From assembly GCA_963556255.1 (NCBI GenBank), contig OY744610.1:58862964-58926963 (forward strand): a stretch of 64,000 nucleotides of DNA. Direction: 5' to 3'. Shown one piece after another: positions 54,473-64,000 of the stretch. Source of the stretch: Allolobophora icterica. Its lineage: Eukaryota > Annelida > Clitellata > Crassiclitellata > Lumbricidae. Within the stretch, counting starts at the first letter, position 1. The number at the start of each line of letters is the position of its first letter. The translations under genes and the position numbers were made by a program. Under the pieces are notes generated by a model. It worked only from the letters and a program-made list of their open reading frames with translations. It did no database searches and was not told the DNA's origin.

Positions 54473-56012
54473 AGGGTTGCCAGGTAGTCTTGAGGAAATT
54501 ACCGGACTATGCCAAGCGCGTCATGACGGTCTGGAGGCTATGCCACCAGATCGGTCCAGGGGCTTTGGGAAAGCCTCTGGTCAGGGCCCTCAGGGAGTCG
54601 GAGGGGCAAAGCCCCTGAAGCTGACACGATGACGAAACAGCAGTAAAAATCGAAAAGTTACTTTTAAAATGAACATTAGTCTGATTTATACAAATTTTAA
54701 ATATACTACACTGATTTGTATATTGAAGAAAGTAATAATACGACTTACGTTACTTTAAAAAAGTCGAAACTAAAATTTTTTGAGAAATGTAGAAATTTTC
54801 TCTTTTGAATTTCAGACATAATATATAACAATTATGTTAACCATACCGTCTACCGGAGAATTCGGCGCATAACCTCACTTAGACAATTTACACTGTACAC
54901 AGCAAGATTGATTTGGAATCTCTTTATCTCAGGTTCCCCTAATTCAGTTCTCCTCCTCTGTTCGTGACTTAGGGATTGTCCTCGTTCCTACCCTTTCCTT
55001 CACCGATCAGGTTAACCTTGTATCCCGATCTTGCTTTTACCATCTACGCCAGCTGCGATCCATCCACAGGTGTCTTTCGGTTCATACTGTCACTACTACC
55101 ACTGGTCCACTGGTGGACTTTGGGAATGCTGTGTACTGTGTAGGCCTACATTGGCCTTTCCTCCTCCAATATGCAAAAACTTCAGTCTATTCTTAATGCT
55201 GCTGCTCAGCTTAGAGGTGATATTCTTAAGTTTGCCCACGTCTTTGGCTTTATTCGTGACTCTCTCCGCCGTCTCTCTGCCCAACTGAGAATTCAGTTCA
55301 GAACCCTCACCCTTATGCGCAACTGCCTCACTGGGTCTGCTCCGTCTTACCTAATGCATTTCTGCACTCTGGTTTCTTCCTTGCCTGAGAGAGCCTCCTT
55401 GCAATCCTCGACCCGTGGCCCTATGGTTGTTCCACGTATGCACTCTTCCACGGCCCAGTCCAGGACTGTGTGGGTCCTTCAGCCTGGAACAGTCTTCCCC
55501 AGTCCCTCCGCCAAGAGCTTCTTGCCCTCTCTCCTCTTCAGTTCTGTAGACACTTGAAAACTTTTCTTTTTACCGGTGCTCCAATGATGTGGTGCGAGGG
55601 CGCCGCTGATATGAGTGGCGATACATAAATGTTCGGTTGCAATTACAGTTACAATTGTGATGACTTAACAGTCTTAACTCGTAAATCCTAATAAACGAAC
55701 CCTTGCGCACTGTAGGGCCTACACTGTAGGCCTACAGCAGGCCTACAGTTCATAATTTCGCCATCGTAAATTTCAAATAAAATTATGAATACTTGTAAAT
55801 GTAATTGTTACGAACTTACCATAGACATTTATGATGTCCAGGTCCTCCGATATTGGACCGATAATTATGTATTCCAACACTTATTGTTAACAATAATTAT
55901 TTACCGTAAATTACCGGACACCGCCATGTCCGGTAACGTCTGAAATTTCTGACGGGACAGATTGTCTAAATACCGGACTGTCCGGTTCATTACCGGACAC
56001 CTGGTAACCCTA
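54473..56012. mobile_element. 1.5-kb inverted-repeat element containing a LINE fragment
   Basis: Ends 'agggttgccaggt' and 'acctggtaaccct' are inverted, and both subterminal regions carry 'taccggac' motifs. It lies in a GAT tract, so the target duplication cannot be read. Near the left end is a GC-rich hairpin-like stretch ('ggggcaaagcccctgaag'). An L2/CR1-like fragment fills the middle. Absent from the first copy. Confidence 0.65.
54930..55655 (+). pseudogene. L2/CR1-like LINE reverse transcriptase C-terminus
   Basis: Across frameshifts it reads VRDLGIVLVPTLSFTDQVN, SCFYHLRQLRSIHRCL, then RTLTLMRNCLTGSAPSYL and SSLPERASLQSSTRGPMVVP. This is the conserved tail of L2/CR1-type ORF2. It ends with 'gtggcgatacataaatgttc', linking the dispersed 'gcgctatataaat' termini to this family. 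Confidence 0.85.
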
Positions 56013-56053
<41 letters not shown>

Positions 56054-56899
56054 CGATGGCGGGGCAAGTGACGACGGGGGGATCATGGCAAGTAAGTTCG
56101 GACTGGAAGAGGGGCAAACCTACGACAAATCTCAGCTCGGGTAATGGACCAATACGGCTATCTGGATAGCCTACATAAGTTTCTTCACCCCGCCAAACCA
56201 GACTCATTGGCACCACAACATTATGGACCAAACAGCAGTTTGGTTCCAAGTGGAACGAGAGCGCAGGACAAGTGCAAACTTGGCAATTGTCCCAATGTCC
56301 CCTGGATCCATCATCCATCGATTCTAAACCAGGCTCACTGGCCTCTGGGCATAGTACTACGGACCAAGTAACAGCCTTGTTACTAAGGCCGACGTTAGGC
56401 CTACTGACCGATTGTTTGCCAGCCACCGTCCTGTAACAATTGGTGTCATGTACTACAGGGCGTACAGGCTCGATTTAAGACAACTTTATCAGACAATGTT
56501 ATAAGACAATGTTATCTGGGCACTCAGGCAGCGCCTTGCATAAGGACCTCTACATGCAGAATACCAATGAATAGTTGTACCTCTTGACACGTATGGAACC
56601 GGTCGGTCATCTCTTAGTGTGCATATCAACTTATTCTACAGTTGGTAGTATCACACCGGTGGTATCACGTGATTTTTCTCAAGTATACGTCTAACTCGGC
56701 CATCTTGGCAAGTTGGCCACCGTCTCTTAGGGGACAGACAGACAGACAGACAGACGGACAGTGACGCATTAATTAGCCTAAATGTACAGGTTTTCAATAG
56801 CGACCGTATGGCCTCGTCTGTGCTCATTCTCAATGAACAGATCGGGTTAGAATCTTCACCACCGCTGCCTGTTTGACTGATGGTGGCTTATGTCTTAGG

Positions 56900-57850
56900 A
56901 ACGGTGGTTCTTAGGTTCGAAGTAATTAGACACCTCTTTTAAGTTTTATGTTCGCTCTATAAGTCTATAAAGAAGGCGACGTTAATCATGTCGGTTAAAT
57001 AAGGGTCCTGTATTACAAAATAATGAGGTAATTTCTGTATTCGTGTTGGTAAAATAGCTAAAGCTGTATTACATCATAGAAGCGACGAGAACTGTAAAAA
57101 TAATTAGACACCTCTTTTAATGATATTCGCACTATAATTAAAATCAGCCGCGTAATTATATATTGTTCAAAAAGAAATTGGTGATTATGGTTAGAGTTGT
57201 ATTGTGTCATAGGAGCGGTGAGAGCTATTGAAAATAATTTCTGTCGATGCAAATGGCCTTTGCTGCCATAATTATGATAAGATGTCATTAGAACGTTTTC
57301 ATATTTTCCCATGAATGTCGCAGTTGCGTTCATTTTTACATTATTAAATCGATTTAATGCGCCTCTGAGTAGGCTTCCTGAAGAGGCGCTATATAAATTA
57401 TCAGAATGAATCAATAATCGTACAGAATTTTTTCATTTGGACTTCGACGACATTTGATGCCATGAGACGTCGTTAAACTCTTGGATCCATCCAAGTAGAC
57501 CCGTAATATCAGGATTTGTCTAGACACCTTTAAATCACTGTTCCAGAGGCTATATGAACTTAATTTTCGCTTAAACTTTCACTCACGTCAGTAGCATGTA
57601 TATCAGGAAGGGACAGGAACATTACTGCTTTGTTATAGGCCTATAGGGAACAATGAGAACTGTTCAAAATAACTACACAGCTCTTTTAGGTGTGATATTC
57701 GCTCTATAAGTAAAATCAAAAGATCAATTAACTAGCTATATTACGCCAAAGGAACGGAGAGAACTGTTCAAAATAATTTCTGTCGACGTCAACGGCCTTT
57801 GTTGCCATAAAATGTCGACTTAAACTCTGGATCAATCCATCCGACCAACA
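56900..57850. repeat. Modular satellite, second copy
   Basis: Orthologous to 13640-14600. Module B copies are at about 57238, 57440 and 57779. Confidence 0.8.
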
Positions 57851-58639
57851 TCCTTCTGTACATACGAGTTCTCTAAACAATGTAGCTATGCAGGCCTATT
57901 CCTATGCTCGACGCTCTCTCGTGGTGCTTAGTTGGCAGCGGTTTGCAGTGGCTTCAACGTCAAAGCCTCTAGTCTACTCCTATTGAAAAAGATGGTTAGT
58001 TGCTCTTTAATTAACTCTGTCATAGCAAAGATGAATAGCGTCGCCCTCCTCCATTCGACAGACCTTGGACTGGCACTACTACAGGTCGGGTAGTGGCGGA
58101 GTTCAACTGATAAAGATATCACCGTCTGGCTTATATAAGAAGTCGTTGATATATTAGCCGATAGACCAGCTGTAGGCTGTAGCTATACTCGATGACAGTA
58201 TCAAGCTCTATGGAAAATTACCAGTAGCCTTGAACGGCTGACGTCGGGCAGTGCTCCTATAGCAGAGACCTACATTTGCAGGACGAGGTATTGGAACACA
58301 TCTACAACCGACGTTGAGGTCTCCGTAGTTCCGAAATTTGAAACATTGCATCATGCGGTTGAGTTCAGAGCCCTCTACAGGTCAACGGTTTTCGACCTCT
58401 TGTAAAAATACAGGCCACGATAGCACGGGATCTTTCTCCAGCGTTTGGCTTCGCTTAATTGAGGAAGGCTCTGCAGCTTGCTCAAGGATGTGCTCTAGAT
58501 AGACAGTGTGCGATGCACGGGGCCTGGAGTATTGGATGGTGGCCCACACGTGTTAGCATCTCTTTCACTCCAGGCCAGTGATAAACACATGTAATCTTCA
58601 ATGATTATGATGATGACGGCGATGATAATGATGACTATC

Positions 58640-58941
58640 AGAAGAAGAAGAGCAGTCCTTTAAGCTATCCCGAGAGGCTCCCACGGGTATGAAGTGTTAG
58701 CGACTTCAATTTCTTAGCTTCGGCTTAGATAAGGGCGGATCATGCACACCAGTTATCTTCCTCGCCGTGTGATCTTCCCACCGACAGTGTACGGTCAATG
58801 TACTCATTGTAACCGAATTGGCTAGAGGGTGCAAGTGATGCAGAAATCTCGAAATTATTTTCTGCCCTGGAGAGGATTTGAACCTCCGACCTCTCGGCTG
58901 CAAAGCCAGCACGCTAACTACTAGACAATCGCGCCCCCTGT
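58640..58941 (-). mobile_element. tRNA-derived SINE, minus strand, second copy
   Basis: Orthologous to 15937-16232. Confidence 0.88.
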
Positions 58942-58954
58942 CCAGAATGATAAT

Positions 58955-59135
58955 CGGTCATGATGACGACGACGACAATGATGATGATGATGATGATGGC
59001 GATGACTATGATGATGATGATGATGATGACGACTATGATGATGATGATGATGATGATGACGATGATGACGATGATGATGACGACTATGATGATGATGATG
59101 ACGACTATGATGATGACGACGATGATGATGATGGC
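58955..59135. repeat. (GAT/GAC)n tract, second copy
   Basis: Shorter allele or paralogue of 16239-16523. Confidence 0.95.
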
Positions 59136-59334
59136 AACGAACGTTTAAGTGCATAACAGACCTTGAGACAGAGGTGTGGTTACAGTGAGATAACACATGA
59201 TATGAGGATAGCCTTCTTACTATGTGACTCTAGACCAAACTGGATGGTATTCAACACGAAGCATATGCCTATAACTGGCCATAATGGCATATCAGAGCTA
59301 GAGAAACTATATGCTTCCAGAACAATAAGAATTC

Positions 59335-60000
59335 ATGAAGAGGCACAAACAGTTTATTACGTAAACAGAATTCAAACTGTGAACATAAAACTTCAATTCT
59401 AAACTTACATTATATAAATAGAGTCTAAATCTGACCAAAGCCTAAGCGTCTATTTACATCATGAAAGAATTCAAACTCTAAGCTTTTCTTAGCACAAATA
59501 GAATTCAAATTCTGATCCTTAAAATTTTAATCCCGTATCAGCAGAACTGGTATTCAGATTCTGATTCTATATTTACAGAGAACAGAATTCAAGTTCTGCT
59601 TCTATATTTGCATACATAAATTTGCATAAACAGAATTCAAACTCTGAGCCAATATTCATTTCATTTCATTTAAGGAACATTTATATAGCGCCCCTTCCAG
59701 GCTGTCTACTCAGGAGCGCTCCCAGTTCAGCCACGGCTAAAGAGAAAAAATATTGGCATAGTTATACAGAATTCAAATTATGATCTTTTATTGGCATAAA
59801 AAGTGTTCAGTTGTTTATATAATCCGACACCTGCAAAAACAGAATTCAAATTCTTATCCTAGAATTACATAAGCATGACTCAAATTCTGGTCCTTAACCG
59901 GCACAAACAGAATTAAAACGCTTATCCTATATTTGCATAAACTGAATTAAAATTCGGATCCTATATTAGCGCAGACAGAATTTAAATTCTGATCCTATGT
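59335..60000. repeat. EcoRI-palindrome array, second copy
   Basis: Matches 16735-17300 unit by unit except for a 92-bp insertion. Confidence 0.75.
59657..59748 (-). mobile_element. 92-bp LINE 3'-end insertion, only in second copy
   Basis: Flanked by AATATT duplications (59651-59656 and 59749-59754). The first copy has one AATATT (17046-17051). The minus strand reads '...gcgctatataaatgttcc' with an (AAATG)n tail, the extreme 3' end of the L2/CR1-like family. Confidence 0.88.
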
Positions 60001-60129
60001 TCACTGCTACACAAAAGTGTTAGCTCCGTGGAGCGCAACAGCAGTCCATGTAAATGTACAATATTATCACAATATTCGCTTTTGACTTAAGTTCCATAAA
60101 ATCCTCTCAGCGCTCGATGGTTTCCCTAG

Positions 60130-60459
60130 TCATGTACCACAAAAGAGTATGGTAATGACGATAAATACCGAGGAGGATACAGATGCAAATAAGCAAGTAC
60201 CAACAGGCTTGTACTTTAAGACTGAAACCAAATACGATCTATGGCGACATGAAACCTTAAATCCAGAGGTAATTAACTCAAAAAAGTAGATGTTTGCCTT
60301 TTTAGCAAGGTGCAATTTTGTCAGGGAAAGTTTCAGACTATCTTCATTTGAATTTCTCTGCACAGTCTGCAGCCCAAAGATCATCCCCATTTCTGCAAGG
60401 GCGGATTCAGGGAATGGCCTTCCCATCTTAGCCTTGGGGGCAGTTTGACTCCCTCCCAA
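60130..60459 (-). CDS. Hypothetical 109-residue frame downstream of kinase
   Basis: Open frame with KMGRPFPESALAEMGMIFGLQ, then KKANIYFFELITSGFKVS, and a hydrophobic end. It lies 280 bp after the kinase stop on the same strand. The first copy has a stop inside it. Not recognised, and probably not a functional gene. Confidence 0.25.
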   Translation of the reverse strand: MGGSQTAPKAKMGRPFPESALAEMGMIFGLQTVQRNSNEDSLKLSLTKLHLAKKANIYFFELITSGFKVSCRHRSYLVSVLKYKPVGTCLFASVSSSVFIVITILFCGT

Positions 60460-60738
60460 TCAGGGCTAGAGTTAACCACTAAAATTGGACAGTACAAGGC
60501 AGTCATAAAAATTCAAAAGCTCACCAGATTCTGAGAAGCTAGAAAAGGTTAGGAGAAACACCGCCTTGTCACGATTGCACCTCACTTCAATACCTTGATC
60601 CACTAACCACAGATCACCCCTTTACCTCTAATACGAGTTACCCAAATACCAGGTGATTACACTCCGTATACGCAATTGAATGAGTTGATATTAAGATCTG
60701 ATACTGAACCGTGACGAACCTAAACAGTGGCAAAGTCC

Positions 60739-61968
60739 CTAGTTGGACACCGTTGTGTCAGACTTTTCTGAAGGATGCTCGCTATCCGCATCAGTAGAAG
60801 GCAGCTGACAACTACTGCAGTTGCTGCTGCTGGTGTTACTGTTCGTATCGGATGTGCCACTTCCGGCCTTCGAAGACCAGTCAAATTTCCAGTCGTAATC
60901 AATGTCCATAGTGGTGGCCAGGCTCCGGAAGAACTCGCGGACCTTGGCGTGGTCGGGCATTTCTAGATGTCTGAGGTTTCGAACGTAGTTCATATATTCG
61001 AGAAACTCCTGCGGCAGTCCATCGCAGAGGGCCTCGATCGAGATTTGGCACTTGGTCTGCGCGATGAGGTCCAGCTTGCTGTGCTGGTCGGTCGAATGCA
61101 GGCCCTGCCACGGCAGACGACCCTTGAGCAGGTAGATCCAGATGTAGCCGAGGGACTCCATGTCGTCGCGATAGGACGGCTCGAGACCCATGTGGGTAAA
61201 GACGCTGGTAAACCGTGGCGTTCCGACCATCGGCTGGGCGAAGCTGAAACGATGGCGACGCGCTGGGACGAAGAGGGTCGCTGGCTGGACCTCCTTGGCG
61301 TGACCGAAGTCAATCAGGTGTAACTGGTCGCTGGCGTCGCCGATGCCGAACATGAAGTTATTCGGACTGATGTCACGATGCACGAAGTTGTTGGTGTGCA
61401 CGTTCTCGATCACCTCGACCATCTGATCAACAAGCATGAGGACCGTCTTGAGCGAGAACCGCTCTCCGCAGTCGGCCCATCGTCGGTACAGCGTCGGCCC
61501 CATCAGGTCCATGACCATGGCGGCGAAGTCACGACCGTGCAGACCGTACCAGTACACGTTGGGGATCCCGCGGTTGTTCTGCAGCTTCCGGTAGACCTTG
61601 CCCTCGTGGAGGAGGGACAGGACGACGCAGGCGGCAGGTTCGATCTTGACGGCGACGCGTTGCTTCGTATCCACGATCTCGCCAAGGTAGACTTCCCCGA
61701 AGGAGCCCCCACCGATTCGTTCGAGGACACGCGTTTTGTGTTCGCAGTCGCCGATCGCCAGACCCTCTTCCACTCGACTGGCCAACTTCTGTCGTTGCTC
61801 CTCGAAGGCGGGGTTGACTCCGAACCCCATAATGCAGGGGTGGTTGTTGTTGGTGGGCCGTCTCCCGGTTCTTTCCTGGTCGACCGAGGCACTCGAGTTG
61901 CTGCTGCTATCGCCGGAGTTGGTCGTCGTGGTGACGACCGGGCCTTTGGTCTGAATCGTTGAGATCAT
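60739..61968 (-). CDS. Casein kinase 1-like protein kinase, second copy
   Basis: 409 residues, open throughout, one Ser shorter than the first copy in the C-terminal tail. It keeps GGGSFG, VAVK, HRDISPNN (again Ser instead of Lys), DFG and the CK1 C-lobe. Changes such as NVHWYG to NVYWYG and MDMDYDW to MDIDYDW are conservative. Retention of an intact frame in both copies argues that the protein is maintained, or that the copies are alleles. Confidence 0.92.
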   Translation of the reverse strand: MISTIQTKGPVVTTTTNSGDSSSNSSASVDQERTGRRPTNNNHPCIMGFGVNPAFEEQRQKLASRVEEGLAIGDCEHKTRVLERIGGGSFGEVYLGEIVDTKQRVAVKIEPAACVVLSLLHEGKVYRKLQNNRGIPNVYWYGLHGRDFAAMVMDLMGPTLYRRWADCGERFSLKTVLMLVDQMVEVIENVHTNNFVHRDISPNNFMFGIGDASDQLHLIDFGHAKEVQPATLFVPARRHRFSFAQPMVGTPRFTSVFTHMGLEPSYRDDMESLGYIWIYLLKGRLPWQGLHSTDQHSKLDLIAQTKCQISIEALCDGLPQEFLEYMNYVRNLRHLEMPDHAKVREFFRSLATTMDIDYDWKFDWSSKAGSGTSDTNSNTSSSNCSSCQLPSTDADSEHPSEKSDTTVSN

Positions 61969-62844
61969 GGTGGAAGATAAATCAGATGGAGTATATGCGG
62001 GAATGAGGATATGGTCTTCTACTGGATCCTCCGATGCGAGAGGAAGCAGTGTTATCTACTAAAGACGACACTGGCAGAAAAGACGGAATGTCCCAGATGA
62101 TTCCTAGAGGATCTGGGTATTTTCTTGTGCTGAGACCAACATTTGTCGCATTGAACTGCTGCAACAAGAATAAAATGCATCTATGTCTTAACACATTTCA
62201 CGAGAACTGAAATTAAATGCATGTAAGGAGTCATGAGTCATGACTATAATTTCGACTCGGACATATAAAACGCTTTGTACATATCACATTTCACGAGTAG
62301 TAATTTGAAATGTATTTAACGAGGTATATACGTACGTACAGGCGTGCATACATACACAAAAATGCATGCCATACATATGCACATATACACAGGCATATAT
62401 CTTATGCTACCGAACATATAGCCTCTTCTCATCTAACTGTCCGCATGGTAATGCCAGTCCCAAGCCTGAAGGAGGAGGACGACGTTAATCTTTGTCAAGT
62501 GTCTTTAAATAGCAACTAACCAACAAAATGACATTGAACAGATCGCCTTCATCCGATTCGTAATAGGCCAAATCGTCGTAGGCCGATATACTCCACCCAA
62601 ACGGCCTATCCCTTGACCTGCGTTGACCGCCGGTGTAGCAGAGGCAATGGCACTCTTTGATAACTCCGTCGTTGCCTGGCCTTGAAGACTTGCCTCCTTT
62701 CGCAATGGCAATTTCTACGCTTGCCACACCGACGTGTGCCTCGTGGTACCTTCTTCCTCCGAGGTACACGCGAAACTGCGGCTGGGTCAACGGCCGCTCT
62801 CTCTCGCTTGCTGTCCTCTTGATTTACACGTGTACCAGGGACCA

Positions 62845-63037
62845 ATAAGAGAGAGAGAAATAAAAAAAAACAGAATGAGAGACGGGGAGTGGGAGGGGGA
62901 GAAAGCGAGCGAGAGATTGAGAGAGGGGGAGAGGGGGCAGAGAGAGCGAGAGAGCGAGAGCGAGCGAGATAGAGTGAGAGAGGAGTGAGAGATGGGAGAG
63001 GGGGAGAGGAGCGAGAGAGACAGAGAGACAGAGAGAC

Positions 63038-63095
<58 letters not shown>
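62845..63095. repeat. Purine tract, second copy
   Basis: Shorter counterpart of 20104-20560, ending in (GACA)n. Confidence 0.95.
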
Positions 63096-63096
<1 letters not shown>

Positions 63097-63142
63097 TAAG
63101 ACCATGTAAATCGCCAAGTGTTTGTTTTTAAATGTGTCTCTA

Positions 63143-63423
63143 CACGGTGTCCAGAAAAAAGCACGCACAAGCGAATGGATAAACAACTAAATTAATCTAT
63201 GAACTTTGAACCAAAGAGTTTCTTTATCTACTTATCTACGCACATGTACTATTAATAATTTCACAGTTTATGGACGGTCTATGAAAATGGCATTTTGGAT
63301 ATTTCGAACATAAACTATGAAAGCCAAATAAATACTACGCACGTTTCAAATGTATTGCCAATGTTTCAAAAATAAATCGGTCATTGTAATTTTACCTAAC
63401 AGCTCCTTTTTCGGGACACGGTG
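63143..63423. mobile_element. mariner-type MITE, second copy
   Basis: Starts CACGGTGTCCAGAAAAAAG and is flanked by TA. Lacks the ~165-bp internal stretch of the first copy. Confidence 0.8.
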
Positions 63424-63699
63424 TATTCTACGGCCTATGCTCAGTGGGGTAAAGTCCGCAAGTATCCGGTCATGCCGTTGAACGGAGGCCACCCCGTGAT
63501 CGTGGGCCTCCCCCCTGTCCACGCCGATGGTGAGCGCAGGCATGCACGGTAACCCATGCACGTTGGATCCACGACCTTGAGCGTTAGCAAGAAACTCGAT
63601 ATCAGGCCCCGGTTGCACGCATTCGACCCAATTATTCACATGTGTACAGACCCGTCTATTCACTTGTCCCTGGTCTCTGACCCAGTACGTTTCAGCGTC

Positions 63700-63960
63700 A
63701 TCAGTTCCTGACGCCAGCCAACTGGCGGCGATGGGTACGAATAAAAATGTTCTTCATCGTCCTCGGTTATTTGTCAAGTCCATTGCCCGTCTTAGTGTTA
63801 GTACAAGTGATGTTATGTCCTCAGTTATATTATCTATCCAGCGTAGTATTTGGTCTTCCTTTGTTTCTCTTTGCCTCGAATCTTGCATGTAGTGCATTGT
63901 GTAGGATTCGGTCAACTGGCATTCTCCCTACATGTCCAAACCATCGGAGTCTTCCTTTAA
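63700..63960 (-). mobile_element. Non-LTR retrotransposon C-terminal tail, second copy
   Basis: Orthologous to 21300-21570, with added indels. Confidence 0.65.
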
Positions 63961-64000
63961 TCTCTGTCTCTGTCTCTGTCTCTGTCTCTGTGTCTGTCTG

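Larger units (their letters stand above)
47201..64000. repeat. Second copy of the ~17-kb block
   Basis: Collinear with 4687-21720 from its first base to the window end. Copy-specific changes include LINE insertions at 48188 and 59657, a 1.5-kb element at 54473, a truncated SINE at 52715, and absence of the hAT elements found at 10698 and 14617. Confidence 0.95.

Overview
This is an animal nuclear genome window: spliced genes with GT-AG introns, tRNA-derived SINEs, several classes of DNA transposon, non-LTR retrotransposon debris and a very heavy load of simple repeats. The abundance of SINEs, of short non-LTR 3' ends finishing in 'ggcgctatataaat', and the high difference between two copies of one segment suit a highly heterozygous marine invertebrate. 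I cannot name the species or phylum from sequence alone.

Two host protein-coding loci are supported, and each occurs twice. The first is a four-exon homologue of human C1orf198 (DUF4706 family): 1454-1744, 3426-3476, 4451-5374 and 6784-6843 on the + strand, 441 codons, all introns phase 0. The second is a 410-residue single-exon casein-kinase-1-like protein on the - strand (18030-19262). A block from about 4687 to 21720 holds C1orf198 exons 3-4, four SINEs, the kinase and a mariner MITE. It recurs in the same order and orientation at 47201-64000. The second copy starts directly after a run of exactly 200 N, in the middle of exon 3. This looks like a scaffold join that placed an unpurged second haplotype, or less likely a real paralogous duplication, next to the first copy. 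The copies differ by about 3% in coding sequence (hand count) and by several clean transposon insertions.

Layout: 1-1453 upstream DNA; 1454-6843 C1orf198 homologue with a mariner remnant and a minisatellite in its introns; 7-17 kb repeats and SINEs; 18-19.3 kb kinase; 20-24.4 kb purine tract, mariner elements, nested hAT MITE, tandem hairpins; 24.4-29 kb mostly unique DNA with a promoter-like patch at 27.5 kb; 29-47 kb a dense mosaic of an old modular satellite, hAT MITEs with 8-bp target duplications, a non-autonomous Helitron filled with stable mini-hairpins, and a 5'-truncated RT/RNase H retrotransposon broken by a 92-bp palindrome; 47001-47200 gap; 47201-64000 second copy of the 4.7-21.7 kb block.

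The most unusual objects are the Helitron at 35657-36991, whose core holds eleven exact copies of a 15-bp hairpin containing GCGAAGC; the kinase's Ser in place of the catalytic-loop Lys (HRDIS instead of HRDIK), shared by both copies; and the modular satellite found across several parts of the window.
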